Positions 33,561 through 45,400 of a stretch of 64,000 bases of DNA are shown here, piece by piece (positions within the stretch are counted from its first letter, which is position 1; every line of letters begins with the position of its first letter). The DNA lies in assembly GCF_900496995.4 (NCBI RefSeq), contig NC_044029.1, positions 992,001 to 1,056,000 on the forward strand. Direction: 5' to 3'. The translations under genes were made by a program, and so were the position numbers. Origin of the DNA: Aquila chrysaetos chrysaetos (Eukaryota > Chordata > Aves > Accipitriformes > Accipitridae). The notes beneath the pieces are model-generated. The model saw only the letters and a list, made by a program, of their open reading frames with translations, was not told where the DNA came from and ran no database searches.

Positions 33561-36500
33561 CGTGTCGTCTGCCTGAGGGCAGAAGGCGTCTTCTGCGCCC
33601 GGGGTCCTTCAGGGCGCAGCCCTCTGGGCACCGAGTGCCGTCCTTGTCTCCTCTCCTGAGGTAAAGGAGCCGGCGGCGGCCGAGCTGCCGCGTCTGTGCG
33701 CACACCCTGACTGTGCGCAAGGCTGTCGAGCAGCACGCTTGAGGAGGCCTTTCCTCTAAATGTGTTCAAGGCTTGTTTTCTTCAGACTTAATTGGGCTTC
33801 TGCGGAGGGGGGTGATTTATGTGGCGAGTGCTGTGCTTGGCTAAATTAGAAACTGTGGGTGGATTTTCGTTGAACTCCAGAGAGCCCTCCAGGGAAGGGG
33901 TTGTTACAGAGCTACGGCCACCTGTATTGGGATAAGAGCACACAGCACTGGCTGTGTGAAAACCTGCCTGCTTGGCATTAACCGCAAGTGGCTAAGCCTC
34001 TGGCCTGCAGCTCAGCGTTTGCACTGCTTAGGCAGCGTGTGTGGTGGCATTCTGTGTTCATAAATTCTACGGTTGTGAAAGAACAAGAGAAAATGAGCTA
34101 GCCAGGCACAAAAAATATCAGAACATATATAAACTTACATATATAATACATATAAAGAGCAAAGTAACTTCTTCAGAAGCGCTGGTATGAAACATTTTGA
34201 CCTGCTAGTGAAGGGAAAAAAAGAAAAGAAGTATCATTGTTCCACCTTGTTTTCCTGTTTATGGTAATTGCCAATGTGCAACTTTGAAGTCCCAGAAATA
34301 CGTAAAATAAACTGAACTGTGGCAACTCACAGCATGAAATAAGAGAATAGGGGATAGGTATGGATGCAAACACTCCCCCAGCTCTCTTGATTGCTGCGGT
34401 TGTGACTCAGGCAGGGAGCCTGCAAGCGCACAGTGAGAAGTGAAAATGGTGATGGATTTAGTGCCCTCCGAGGGAGAGCAGCATCAAAATATCATGTCAC
34501 GAAGGTAGTTCCTGAGCTCATTGGTTTCCATCTGGTCTGGGTGTGGCCTCTCTGATTTGTAGTCCCAATGCTGACTGCAGAAGGGCAACCTTGCAGCTAG
34601 GTGAACTTCCTTTGTTTTAGGGAAAAGGATGCTAACCTGTCCAAGAGCCCAGGCTTTGAAAGGATAGCAGAGCTGACTGCAAAATGGAACTCATGACTGC
34701 ATTTCTGAGCAGACCTCCCTTTCCCTTGCTGTTTGGGAAGCCTGGCTGGGTGTGTTCACAGTGGAAATGCTGACGTACCTGAGCATCTGTCACTGGATTC
34801 CAAGTGTGCCATTTCCGCTGCTCCCAGAACAATGAGGAAAGTGAGAGGAAATCCGAACAAACTCTCTGCGTGACAGGGAAAGGAGAGGAAACCTGAAACA
34901 ATTCACTGGGCAGCAGTGGAAATGAAACTGCTGCATCCCAATGTGCTCAGCAGCAGTGATTTTAAAATAAGAAATTAAAAAAAAAAGCCAACAAAAAAAA
35001 CCCCAACAAGAAACAACCAATGTAGATGCTAGTGATGACCATATGTTTCAAAAATTACAGCAGTCTGAGCCATGAGCTTGCTATATATCATTAGTACTAA
35101 AGGTTAAGCCTGGCCAGCACTTAGACGTGAACCCTTGTAAGAGTCACTGGGATGCCTCTGGAAATGGAGTCAGGGATGTGACAGGACGTCACTGCTTGTG
35201 ATTCTTTGTTGAACTCATTGCCCATATAATATGGTAGGTGCTGTTTTGGTGGTGAGCAGGGTGGAGCAATTCTATTCTGGTGAAATTCCAGTTTGGGTAA
35301 GTCCCTTTTGTCAGTAGATGTATTTGAATAAAAGTTCCCTCCTGTTCTAAAATGCTGTTGTGAACACTCATATATAATAAAATAAGTACCTCTTCTAAAT
35401 GGCGATTCTCTTTTTGTGTGTTTCAGCACAGGGCACTGCAGATTATACTGGGTTTAGAAATTTTCACTCCAGGGCTTCTAGACTTGGCTTTTGACCAAAT
35501 ACATTCCTAGCCCTACTGCATGTTACAAGCTCAGTCTTCCTTAGGGGGGACAGGATGGGAGCATCCGCAGTGGATGAATTTTAGTGCAGGTATAATGCCA
35601 ACTATTTTGTAAGGGATGCATAATAAGACAAGATAAACAGTGTGTGTAGTAAGTCACAGTTAATGGTAAATGGTCCTGTCTCCCTGCTGGAATGCCCAGA
35701 GAGAGGCTATTGGGATATCCTGACTCCCTGACTGCACTCGGGCTCCTTTGTCGTTGACACCTTTTGTTATGCTTTCAAAACATACTATGGGACTTCATGT
35801 TAAAATGGTGCTTGCATTCCTGCTTCACTGTTGAATCATTCCTCCCTGCAGCAGTTTCAATAAAAGGGGAGTAAAAATGGCATCAGGAGGCCAGGCTTCA
35901 TAACTGCCAGCCCAGGCTAAACATCAAATCACACACGTACCCTTCTCCCCCTGCTGCCTAGCTACCAAAGGAAGGTTTCCACCAGCACGTCTACTACTTT
36001 GAAAACTGCTAGCAAAAAAAGCTGCTTATCAAAGACACTTCCCCCGAATGTTGCTTGTGACTCTAAGGGAGTCACAATATTGGAACTAAGCCAATACTAA
36101 TACTGGAGTAGGTGAACCCCTGTCCCAGCGCAGGTCGCTTGCTTCTGGTGCTTTCTTGGTACCAGCTCTAGTGCTCATCTGACCTAGCAGTGAGCTGTTT
36201 CAGGGAGCAAAAGGAGTAAGAAATGAATCTTGCCCCCAAATATGATAGATTTCTGCCAGCACAGCTCCCAAAGCTGGTTCCCCAGGGAGAACTGACCATG
36301 TGAGAGGAGACAGGACGGCATGCCAGGAGCTGGGTGAGGAGGATCCGACCGCCTTCTGCCCTGTCTGCTAGCTGCTAGATCAAGTGTAGCTGAGGTGTGA
36401 GGGTGCAGACTTAAATTCACAGGACCACCTGGCTTGGAAGGTGTCCAATAGCACTGAATGGGTTTTGGAGCAAACTAAGTCACACAGCTCCTCTGTCTTC

Positions 36501-39321
36501 TGTAGGATTACAGATCTTCCCGTCTGCAGGCCCCACTCGCTGCCTGAGCCTCCTTTTGCATTCCTAGGAAACAAACCTGGAGCAGGGAGTGGCTGAGACC
36601 TGGCCAGGAGTGTGTGGTACCTTGGACTCAATTACACTCACACAGCAGCACTGTGCAACAGTCCAAATCCTGACTTCAAGTGAAGGGTTAGCCTAGGGAA
36701 AAACAGAACAGAAGCAGGATTTTTTGCCTGTGTGGCTAAGACTGGAAGCAAAAGTATCTGATTTGTCCCCAGCTGCTGAAACAGTGGCTGTGATTGCAGT
36801 GCAGGACTGTGCTGAGCACAGCAAACCAGCCCTCGTGAAGCTCTAAGCTATCAAATTCAGATCCTCCTGCCAGTCAGATTAGTCTGTTCAGAGCTGTTGT
36901 TGTTCCTATGATGTCCCCTGTGTGTGGACGTGTGGATGAAGCTGCATTGCCAGAAAACTGGGAGGAGGTAGGAGAAGTACATGTTACATAATTTTCTCTG
37001 TGATGATAAAACCAGCCATCTCAGATCATGGTAAAGTTCTTACTGATCTGGTGGAGTTAGCTGGTGATACGCTGGAGCACTAGGAAAAATTTCGGATCGT
37101 GTCTGCCTTTGCATAGTGTGCAGTTCACACTCCAAAACCACACTTACGTGCTCACACATATGCACCTCAGTGTTTGCCTGTCAGAGACCAACATCCACAG
37201 TGTACATGGGCTAATATGCACATCAGGGTATGCACTCACACAGACATAAACGCATACACTCATACACAAATGCCAGCTGTGTGGCATGGAGCTGGTGACC
37301 TCACTTTTCATTCTTGCCTTCTGAACATGTCTAGCTCGTATTGATTCTCTGGCTCCAGTGCCTGGAGCATGAAATCGAGGTGGGTGATCCAGGGGGCAAG
37401 AATGTGATCACATGCAGGTGTGCAGAGAGACACTGACACAAAAGTGCTTCATATTCATTTAATTGAACCAGAAGTGTACTTGTTCATTTCTGGCAAACAG
37501 GCACGGGCATTACAAGCATCTGAGTCATGCTGTAAGGGACCAAAGCTTTTGTTCTTCTCATGTGTAAAAACAAATGTTGATGTTATGAGAGGAAGAGACA
37601 AAAAGGACAAGGATTCAAGCTTCGTGAGGTGGAGTGTTGCCCTTCCTAAGAGTTTGCTCAGTGTTACAGAATTACAGAGTGGGTTTTTCTGATCATCTTG
37701 ATTCACGCATCTGCAGGGAAGCTTCCCTTATCCATTGGGGCATGCTTGTGGAGGTGGAATTATCCCTGCATTCACTCCTCTAGTTGTCTCAAGTTAGTTT
37801 CTGGGGTCTCTTCTTTGTACCTCTTCCAGGTACCGACATGATCCCTGTCATCACAGTACTTGAGAACTTCTCAATATTTGTCCCAGAAACATCCTTGTGA
37901 GGTAGGGAAATGCCACTGTCCCCATTTTAGACAGAGAACTGAGGCACTGAGGGGTCAAAAATCACAAAGGACATAGTTAACAGAACAGTCACTTGAAACA
38001 GGGTCCCAGTCCTTCCTCCTACTTCATAAGTGCTCTGCCACTGAATCATCCTACTCCTCTGCACCCCTCTTGAGTATTAGTACCAGTATATATTTTGCTG
38101 ACATGAAGCCTTCCCTGGGAAGCATTGCTAGGAGTATGTGTAGCTCTCCATGAGTGCTGCCTCCTCCCTCACAAACTACTGTGGGTCTCACAGACTGCTC
38201 AACTGCATGGAGAGCGGCACTTCCACCTCTCAGATATGCTCCCATCACAGCTGGGCTCCAGCTCAGACCAATAACACCAACCTACAGTTCCCTCCTTGTT
38301 GCAAGAGATGTAACTGCTTTCTTCCATCAGTGCCCTGAGGCAGGCTCTGGTCCCAGGGTCACCGACCTGTCCTTCTCCCTGTTTTGGTTCCTAAGATCTG
38401 TCACTGGCTGACTGTGTTTCACCTATTTTATAACTGCCAGCATTCAGGTCATGCTTTCCTTTTCCTACAGGGACTTGCCCTCCCTCACAGCCAAAGAACA
38501 GGTAACTTGCTCTCACATGCCACAGACTTGCTTTGCCTCTAAGAACAGCTGCTTTCCTTTGGAGCAGAGGCCTCCTTTTTAAAAGAAAAAAAAATAATTC
38601 ATCTTTAAATACAATATCAAAACCTTAAAATAATCCTATGTAAATAAATAAACACAAACATCACAGTTCTCAGCCTGGAGAGGTTTCTTCAAAAGGGATA
38701 ACATTTTCTGGCCCTGCTATTTCACCCTGGGATGATGAGCCATCCGTACAGTCTCGTATAGCTGGAGCTGTTTCCTTCAACAACCTTTCAGATGTACCTT
38801 GGTAACGGGACTGTACTCTACTGGAAATCGGCAGCTGCTGGCTTTTTGAGGGTACCCCAGCCCTTTTACCACTCATAGATTCATAAGTTATTTACAAACC
38901 AGGTTCAGTCAGCACCAGGACTGCAGGGATTTCAGCAGCCTCCTGACCCGCTTCTTTTTGCTGCCTTGGGGAAGCAGAGCCAGGGAGATGGCTGGGGAAA
39001 CACAGGTCTGAGGAATGTCCACCCACCCCTGCCTTCAGGCTCCGGGATCTGCTGCTGTGTACACAATAGTCCACGTGTCCATCGTAACCTCCAACCTGAA
39101 TCAGGTGGCTGCTGCCAGTTGGCGGGGTCTGTGTGTATGTGGAAGCTCTAGCTTCCCAGCAGGAAGGAGTTTGTGTTCATATAGATGAGACGCATGAGAT
39201 GTGCACAGCTGTGTGGATTAGCACCACCAATATTATGATAGCAACAGGTAGCAGTGCTAATGGTGACAATTCATAATGTAATGTCTCCAAGCCCGGTTTT
39301 ACTTATGGAGCAAATGCTCTT
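33561..39321. other. Intergenic DNA between DDX47 and APOLD1, including APOLD1 3' UTR
   Basis: No coding exon is supported. The part next to APOLD1 is probably its 3' UTR, which is several kilobases long in mammals; no canonical AATAAA in minus orientation was found close to the stop, only a variant ATTAAA near 37,458-37,463. The remainder is AT-rich, with A-rich runs near 34,975 and 38,581. Confidence 0.45.
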
Positions 39322-40062
39322 TCAGCTGGATGGTCTCGGGATCTCAGCAGTGTTTTTAGCACCCAGGCTGAGTCTCCTCGTGCGTGGGGAAAGCTCTGTC
39401 CTGGACTCAAGAAGTTCACAAACTTCATCCATTGCCCTGGTGCAGGTCTCGAGGTTGGCAGCCAGCTTCTGGATTTTGGCCTTCAGCACGGCCTGGCTCA
39501 CTTTCGTGACCTCCTTTGTGTATTCTGGCACGAGGAAGCTGTGGGAGCCGCAGAAGACCATGAAGCAGACGGAGTTGTACAGCGAGATGGAGGCCCTCTT
39601 CTCCGACTGGCGCAGCGTGGGGTCCCCCGGACCCTGCCCCCGGCGGAGGAACTCCAGGCAGCCGAGGATTTCCCTCATCTGTTTCCGACAAGTTGTCGCG
39701 ATTTCCTGCACCTTCCTCACCTCCCGGGAATTGCAGAGCACTAAGGAGAGATCCGAGGTGATGCTGACGGCCCCCCCGGCAGTGGCCAAGCCCAGACCCA
39801 CAGCCGACGCCAGGAGAGAGGCTCCCAGCGTTGCCGGGCTCAGGGACAGCCCCACGATGGCCGTGACTGCTCCCGCGGCGGTCAGGGTGCTCCCGCTGAC
39901 GTTGGCAATCAGGGACCTTTTGCGGAGCTTGTTGAGTTTACGAGCCACCTTGTGAAGGTGAGCAATTTGGCCACGCAGCCTCCGTCTCTGATCCAGCAGC
40001 TCTATGTGGAAGTGGTGTGTGGGGTCTGGTGTTTGGGGAAAGGCAGCACCGTTTCTCTCCAT
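39322..40062 (-). CDS. APOLD1: APOLD1, apolipoprotein L domain-containing 1 (VERGE)
   Basis: Endothelial immediate-early membrane protein of the apolipoprotein L family; in mammals it is linked to vascular permeability and junctions. The 246-codon exon matches the short human isoform (248 residues). Order: basic amphipathic N-terminus (about 25-50, RRRLRGQ, RKLNKLRKRS), a long Gly/Ala-rich hydrophobic stretch (about 51-107) containing AIVGLSLSP and ATAGGAVSITSDLS, which is the family signature, CNSREVRKVQEIA, a second hydrophobic patch around 160-178 (SLYNSVCFMVF), and KVSQAVLKAKIQKLA near the C-terminus. A pyrimidine-rich acceptor (TTTTCTGTTTCTGGACAG) ends five bases upstream of the ATG, so a 5' exon is spliced on. 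The long human isoform adds a short N-terminal exon; a coding equivalent is not evident here. Confidence 0.95.
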   Translation of the reverse strand: MERNGAAFPQTPDPTHHFHIELLDQRRRLRGQIAHLHKVARKLNKLRKRSLIANVSGSTLTAAGAVTAIVGLSLSPATLGASLLASAVGLGLATAGGAVSITSDLSLVLCNSREVRKVQEIATTCRKQMREILGCLEFLRRGQGPGDPTLRQSEKRASISLYNSVCFMVFCGSHSFLVPEYTKEVTKVSQAVLKAKIQKLAANLETCTRAMDEVCELLESRTELSPRTRRLSLGAKNTAEIPRPSS

Positions 40063-40210
40063 GGCCTCTGTCCAGAAACAGAAAAGGCTGGGTTGGGATT
40101 TATGTTAAAAACATCCATGAGACCTGCTCAGCCTGGACCACCATTTCACGGATGGCATCCAGCCAATTTTTTTTTTTCTTCACCCGGCTACATGAAAGGT
40201 TTGCTGTCTG

Positions 40211-40262
40211 CACACACGTACACACTCACGTATACACACACACGTGCACGTACACACATGTA
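40211..40262. repeat. Degenerate (CA)n / (CACGTA)n simple repeat
   Basis: Alternating CA with CGTA interruptions, lying in the probable APOLD1 intron. Confidence 0.85.
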
Positions 40263-40524
40263 CATTTAATTACCATGTCCCACTGTAACTTTCAGACAGA
40301 GGAACTTTTAAATGTTTTTCTTGTTCCCTGAGTAGACTAAAATATCTTAAGGGCTGGGGTCAGAGGTGCTGTTGTTATTACCTCTGTGAAGACACAAAAC
40401 GTCTTTTCCAACCCTGGGGAGAGAAATTCCGTTGAGATTAAGTGACTCAGTGCCCAGAGTAGTAATGCTGCCAGAACTAATGTGTTGTCCCCATGATGAG
40501 ATTCAGAGGATCTGCAATCTTCAA

Positions 40525-40556
40525 GGGCATCTTTCTCAAGGGGCATCTTTCTCAAG
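40525..40556. repeat. Two perfect 16-bp tandem units
   Basis: GGGCATCTTTCTCAAG occurs twice head to tail without a mismatch. A recent short tandem duplication in non-coding DNA. Confidence 0.95.
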
Positions 40557-42184
40557 AAACGGCAGGCTCTGAGGAGGTGAAAGCACCCTTCCCAGGTTGT
40601 TATTTAGGGGTCTTTTCCCATTAAAGGAGGACAGAGGGAAGCTGCTGAGGGGAGTCAAGGTCTGGCTTTTCCATCTAGGAGGTGAGAAGCTCATTGATGC
40701 CTCAGACGGGCATTGTGAACATCCTTCCTTTCTTTAAGCCTAAGCAACTCAAGGTCCTGCAGCATTTTTTTCCTATTGTAACCTGGCGTCAGGGTCTGGA
40801 CAAAGATGGGAACCATTGTTCTGTGGCACTGACTCCAACCTGTGATGGTGGATTACCAGTGACAGTGGCAGGGAGGCCTATGGACCTTGTTTAAAAGGTT
40901 CATGAAGGGCACATCAGAAAAGTGAGCCCACTTTCAGTGTGCACTCCCTTGGGGATGGGGGAACAGTTGGAAATACAGGGGCCTGTATTTCTAGAAGGTG
41001 AATCTTCAGGGTTTCTGTGCTAGGCAATCTCTGTTTGCTCTCTCTGTTCTTTGTCACAGGGGTAGAAAGAAATGTTCCAATAAGCATTTTCAGGTTGCTC
41101 TAGGGCTGCAAGGTGCTTTACAAAGGAAGCCAGCACCCTTAACTCTGCTTACATATAGGGCAACTGAGGCAAGGGAGGCAACAGGAGTGATGTAGCATTG
41201 CCAGTTGTCTGGCGGGAGCAGAGCTTTTGTGCTCCACAACACTGCACTGTGCACAAGGCTGTGCTGCGTCCGTACCTAGCAAGGTCTAGCCATAGAGCTA
41301 AGAAGCTATTTGCAGTCCATAATGCCCTCATAGCCAAAAGAAGTCTCTGCAGCAGAAAGAGTGTGTCCCAGAGCCAACTAAGAAAAACTATTCATTGCTG
41401 CAGCCACCTTTTCACTTCTAAGTCTTCTATACTGTGTGAACTGGAGGTGCCTGGTCCCTCACACGGCACACTATATAGTTAGGATCCTTGGGGCTTTCAT
41501 TCTGCAGAATCTCTGTGTTTCAGAAGGAGGAAACCATAGTCTTTCCATCCTGAAGCATGTAAGTAAATAATTCTCACTGCAATTTTTTTCCCTTCTACTT
41601 GTCCTAATCCATCTCATGCAGAATCCTTTAGGGCCTCCCCCTATGCCCTTCAGAACAGTGACCCCAGTCTCTCTTGGTATCATCGGGCCATTTGAGCCAC
41701 TTAGTACATTGTGCTTTTCTTAGCTGGAGGCAGTGCCCTCTTATTTTTTACACTATTGTCAGAGATGAAGCTGAAAGCACAAGGACTGACACTAAGCTAA
41801 ATGGATACCAGCATTTAAATGAACAATGAGCATATCATCAATAAGTTAACAACAGATTATTATGACGATCGTTAAATATATCAATTCCTGTAGCCTCTTA
41901 ACAATTTGTTCTGCAGATTTTCTTGCTGAGAACAGTCTCAAGTAGTAACAGTGGCCATCTCACTGCAGTTAGTAGAACAGTCATTCAATATATAGCATAA
42001 GCCATACAGTGATGCATGTCTTTGGCATACGCTGTTTTATACCAGCATAAAGGAAAACAAAACCAACTCCTGCTCTTAGAAAAAAATCTCCCCAACAATA
42101 AAGGTATACATTAGTCCAAAACCTGCAAATGCTTTCCTAATACAGTGCTCGGAGAGACTCCAAAAAATACTGGTTCAAACTTAC

Positions 42185-42250
42185 CTTTAGTTTCCAGCCG
42201 ACCTCCCCAAAGACAAATTTTGATCTGTTTCTGGAGGAGACCAATTTATA
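42185..42250 (-). promoter_or_regulatory. APOLD1: Candidate APOLD1 TATA promoter and 5' non-coding exon
   Basis: On the minus strand a TATAAA box (42,250-42,245) is preceded by an ATTGG (inverted CCAAT) at about 42,266-42,262. About 60 bases downstream of the TATA box is a textbook donor, CTAAAG|GTAAGT, at 42,185/42,184. This would give a short 5' UTR exon that splices to the acceptor five bases before the APOLD1 ATG. A single-TATA promoter suits an inducible immediate-early gene. An alternative reading is a 243-bp exon, 42,185-42,427, because a good acceptor (CCCCCTACACTTCAG) lies upstream. Confidence 0.4.
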
Positions 42251-42427
42251 GCTCCTGCGGACCAATTGCTGCGATGGGAATGCTTTGCCTCATACTGGGA
42301 GTTTGCCATTTCCTGCTCTCCCTTGTGCAGAAGGATGTGACACACTGGAAAGTGACCTGCGGGACAGCAAGCACACATCATGCTCAGGAAACGATCCCTG
42401 CGAATGAACATTGTGTGTTCGCTTTTC

Positions 42428-45400
42428 CTGAAGTGTAGGGGGAAAAAGATTTAAAAAAAAATCTCAGCCTATTCCTGGCGCTGAGCTAGTGCAGTCATTC
42501 CCCTCAGGGAACAGTTGCCTTTCCCTGAAATAGCAACTGACTTTACTCTGTGCTGGAGTCGCCAATTGCTTGATGACTGAAGTTTCCCCCCAACACACGT
42601 TTAGAGCCAGTGGAACATCAGCCAGCCAGCTACTTCATTCAAGGCCAGTGTACTTTTAAAATCCCAGCTCTTTGGGACAATTGTGTGTGTGACTGGCTGG
42701 AGCACAGCAGTGCTGCGTGAGAGATGGAGCCGGTGCTCCAATCCATAAAAGGGAAGCAGCTCCACAGCAAGACGATTGCTCTGAATTCCCATCCCTTCTC
42801 CTTCTGAGCAGGTAAAACCATGCAGCATCCTGCAAAAGGAGTGCTCTCCCTGTGGTTTTGCTCTGTTTCTTAACCATGGGCACCATGATGGTTGAGAAAC
42901 AACCATGTTGTTTTCCTAAGGGGCTGCCCAGCAATCGATGATCGGAAAGAAAGGGTCATTGGGGTCCCCTCTTTTGCCACCTGCTGTTGCCTGGCAGTTG
43001 TGCCCACATACAGACGTGGCCAGAGGGAGGAAGTGATGAAGGTGTTGGGGACGAACAGCCTAAGTGACACTCCTGGTGCTGCCTTTCACACTGAGCCAGG
43101 GCCAGCTTTAAAGACAGATTCTTTGGATAGGGTGAGGAAAAAAGGATTTTTTGGTGGCACTAAGTGGTGCAGCCCACCTTAGACCAAAGTGACATGTGTC
43201 CTTATTGACACAGGGCCTGCGGTGCCAGGGACATCTGTTTTGAGCAGTTGTGCTTGAAGTTGGGGCATCTACTTTCTTGCTTGGTGGATTCTTACTCTTC
43301 AGGGCTGTTTGTTGACAGGAACTTCGGATTGTGTCCTAGTGTCCCCGTGGCCTGGCTAATCTGAAAGCTACCTAGCTGTCACTGAGTGGTGAGGCTTTAC
43401 TGTTGAATGTGTGAGATGTGTAGCTGCACAATTGCTGGAGCTGACCTTAGGAAGGGACAAGGACTGAGAGGCAGCAGGCAGGGAGAGGAGAAGGCTGGGA
43501 TTATTCATTTCAATGGCAGCTTGGTTTTAGATTATCTTTAAATGACTGTGAAAGAGTATGTCAAGTGTTTTGTCAGGGGGGTAGACCTGCATGAGATGGG
43601 ACATGAACGAATAAATAAATAGCATTGAAGAGCTACTTCAACCTGTCACAGACCTGAAAAGAGAAAACATTGTTCTGAAGATGCTTAAATAAGCAATCTT
43701 GGTCTGTTACACTTTGTACATATTGCACGTTAACAGGAAGGTGAGTTTTGACACTGAAGGAAACTGTGCTTTAGCCCTTCCCTTTGTTTTAGCAAACATA
43801 TGCTTGAATTGGAGCCCATCAGCCTTGGCGAAGGTTTGCAGTCGAGAGACACAAGAGCTCTTTCGCACATTCCCAAATAGAGTAGGCTTTTTTTTATGTA
43901 ACTGCATCTGCATTAGGACTTGTGCCAGCAGAGGTGTCCTTGTTAGGACAGTGAGTTTTTGGTAAAAATGAAATAACAAAGAAGAGAAAAAAAAAAGGTC
44001 TAGAATGAGCCTGAGAAGATAACATAGTTTTGGTTGCTCTTCTTCCTTTCCCGGTGCTCTTCTTTCAATATACTCAGCTGCAAAACATTGTCAGAAACCC
44101 CTGCGATGCTCAGTGCATTGGAAAGGACATGCTTAGAGTGCAGAAGAGACAATTCACTTTTTTTATAGTATTCCCTCACAGTTTCCTGTACAGTGAAAGA
44201 CCTGCACTTCACATAAGATGAGATGTTGGTCTCAGCCTAGAATGGTTTCTCACAGGGGTCATCCCTGGGGTCTTTCACTATCTAAAGAACATGTTTCCCC
44301 ATAATCCACCCCAATAATGAGGTGCATACCCGAAAAGTAAGACTTCCCATGAGAAGCTGCAGATGTCATCTTGATTTTAAAAAAGAAATGTGTACTAGAA
44401 TAAGAAACATTATTTCCTAGGGAGTTGCCCTACAGCAGTATGCTGTGATCTGTTTTTGTCCCTGCTGACACTCTCACAGGTGTCCTTCAGTGAGAGTGCT
44501 GGTCTTTGCTCCCACCAATAATTACAGAGAACCCCTCTGGCAAAGGTGAGCAGGTGGGAATGGGAGCAGGATGGGAGAGGAGCATCTTCTCTGAGCGCAT
44601 CCCAGGGACTGAAAGGCTTTCAGTGCCATTAACGCACCTGCCCAGATGTGAGCACATCTGCCGAGTCACCGAGTAGGTCCCAGGGGCCTGCCTGGAGTGA
44701 ATCTTAGCTACCAGAGATCTCAGGACTTGTGGGGTAGGTCTGACCTTCACTGGGCAGTCCTGCAAGCTAGCGGAGGCCTCACCATCCTGCCCGGTGTACA
44801 TTTTCACCCAACCCCTCTGCTGCTGCAGTCTTTTTATTCTTGGCCTGTGAAGCACTTGGGCTTGAGGGTGGAAGGGGCACAGCAGGTGTTTCACAACTAG
44901 CCTGGCAAAAAATGGTCCCTCTGCTCCACCTTTTCCCATCTAGCCACATCCTCTTGAAATGGGCAGAAGCCAGACCCATGCAAAATCTGCCCTGAAGGCA
45001 TTTTGTGGGAGCAGATAACCAGCAAGGGGAAGGAAGGATGTTTTATTGCCTCAGCTCTCTTCCTTCCAGTGGATTTTGGCAGAAAGGACTAGTCTTTCTG
45101 CTCTTGTTCTCTCCAGCAGAAGGGTTATATAGCAGAAGTGTTTATTCTGAAGCTGTTCAGAGTGACTGCAATTTGAATGTAAATGTGTAACATTTGAAGC
45201 TGGAGTTTCAGTGATACACTTCCTTTATTAACAGTGTTTTGATCAAATAATTGAGTAAAATTGAGTAAATTTACATTCAAATATCATCTTTTTAACAGGG
45301 GATTTCTGTCAGGCTTGGTACTTTCAACCTTAACTGCTGGATCCTGGGGCTAAAAGTTGTCTTTTTTTTTTTTTTTCTTTTCATTTTTCTGTGATCAGCT

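Larger units (their letters stand above)
40068..42184 (-). other. APOLD1: Probable APOLD1 intron 1
   Basis: Bounded by the acceptor at 40,069-40,068 and the consensus donor AAG|GTAAGT at 42,184-42,183. It contains a CA-rich simple repeat and a short tandem repeat, and no other gene. The pairing of these splice sites is inferred. Confidence 0.4.
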
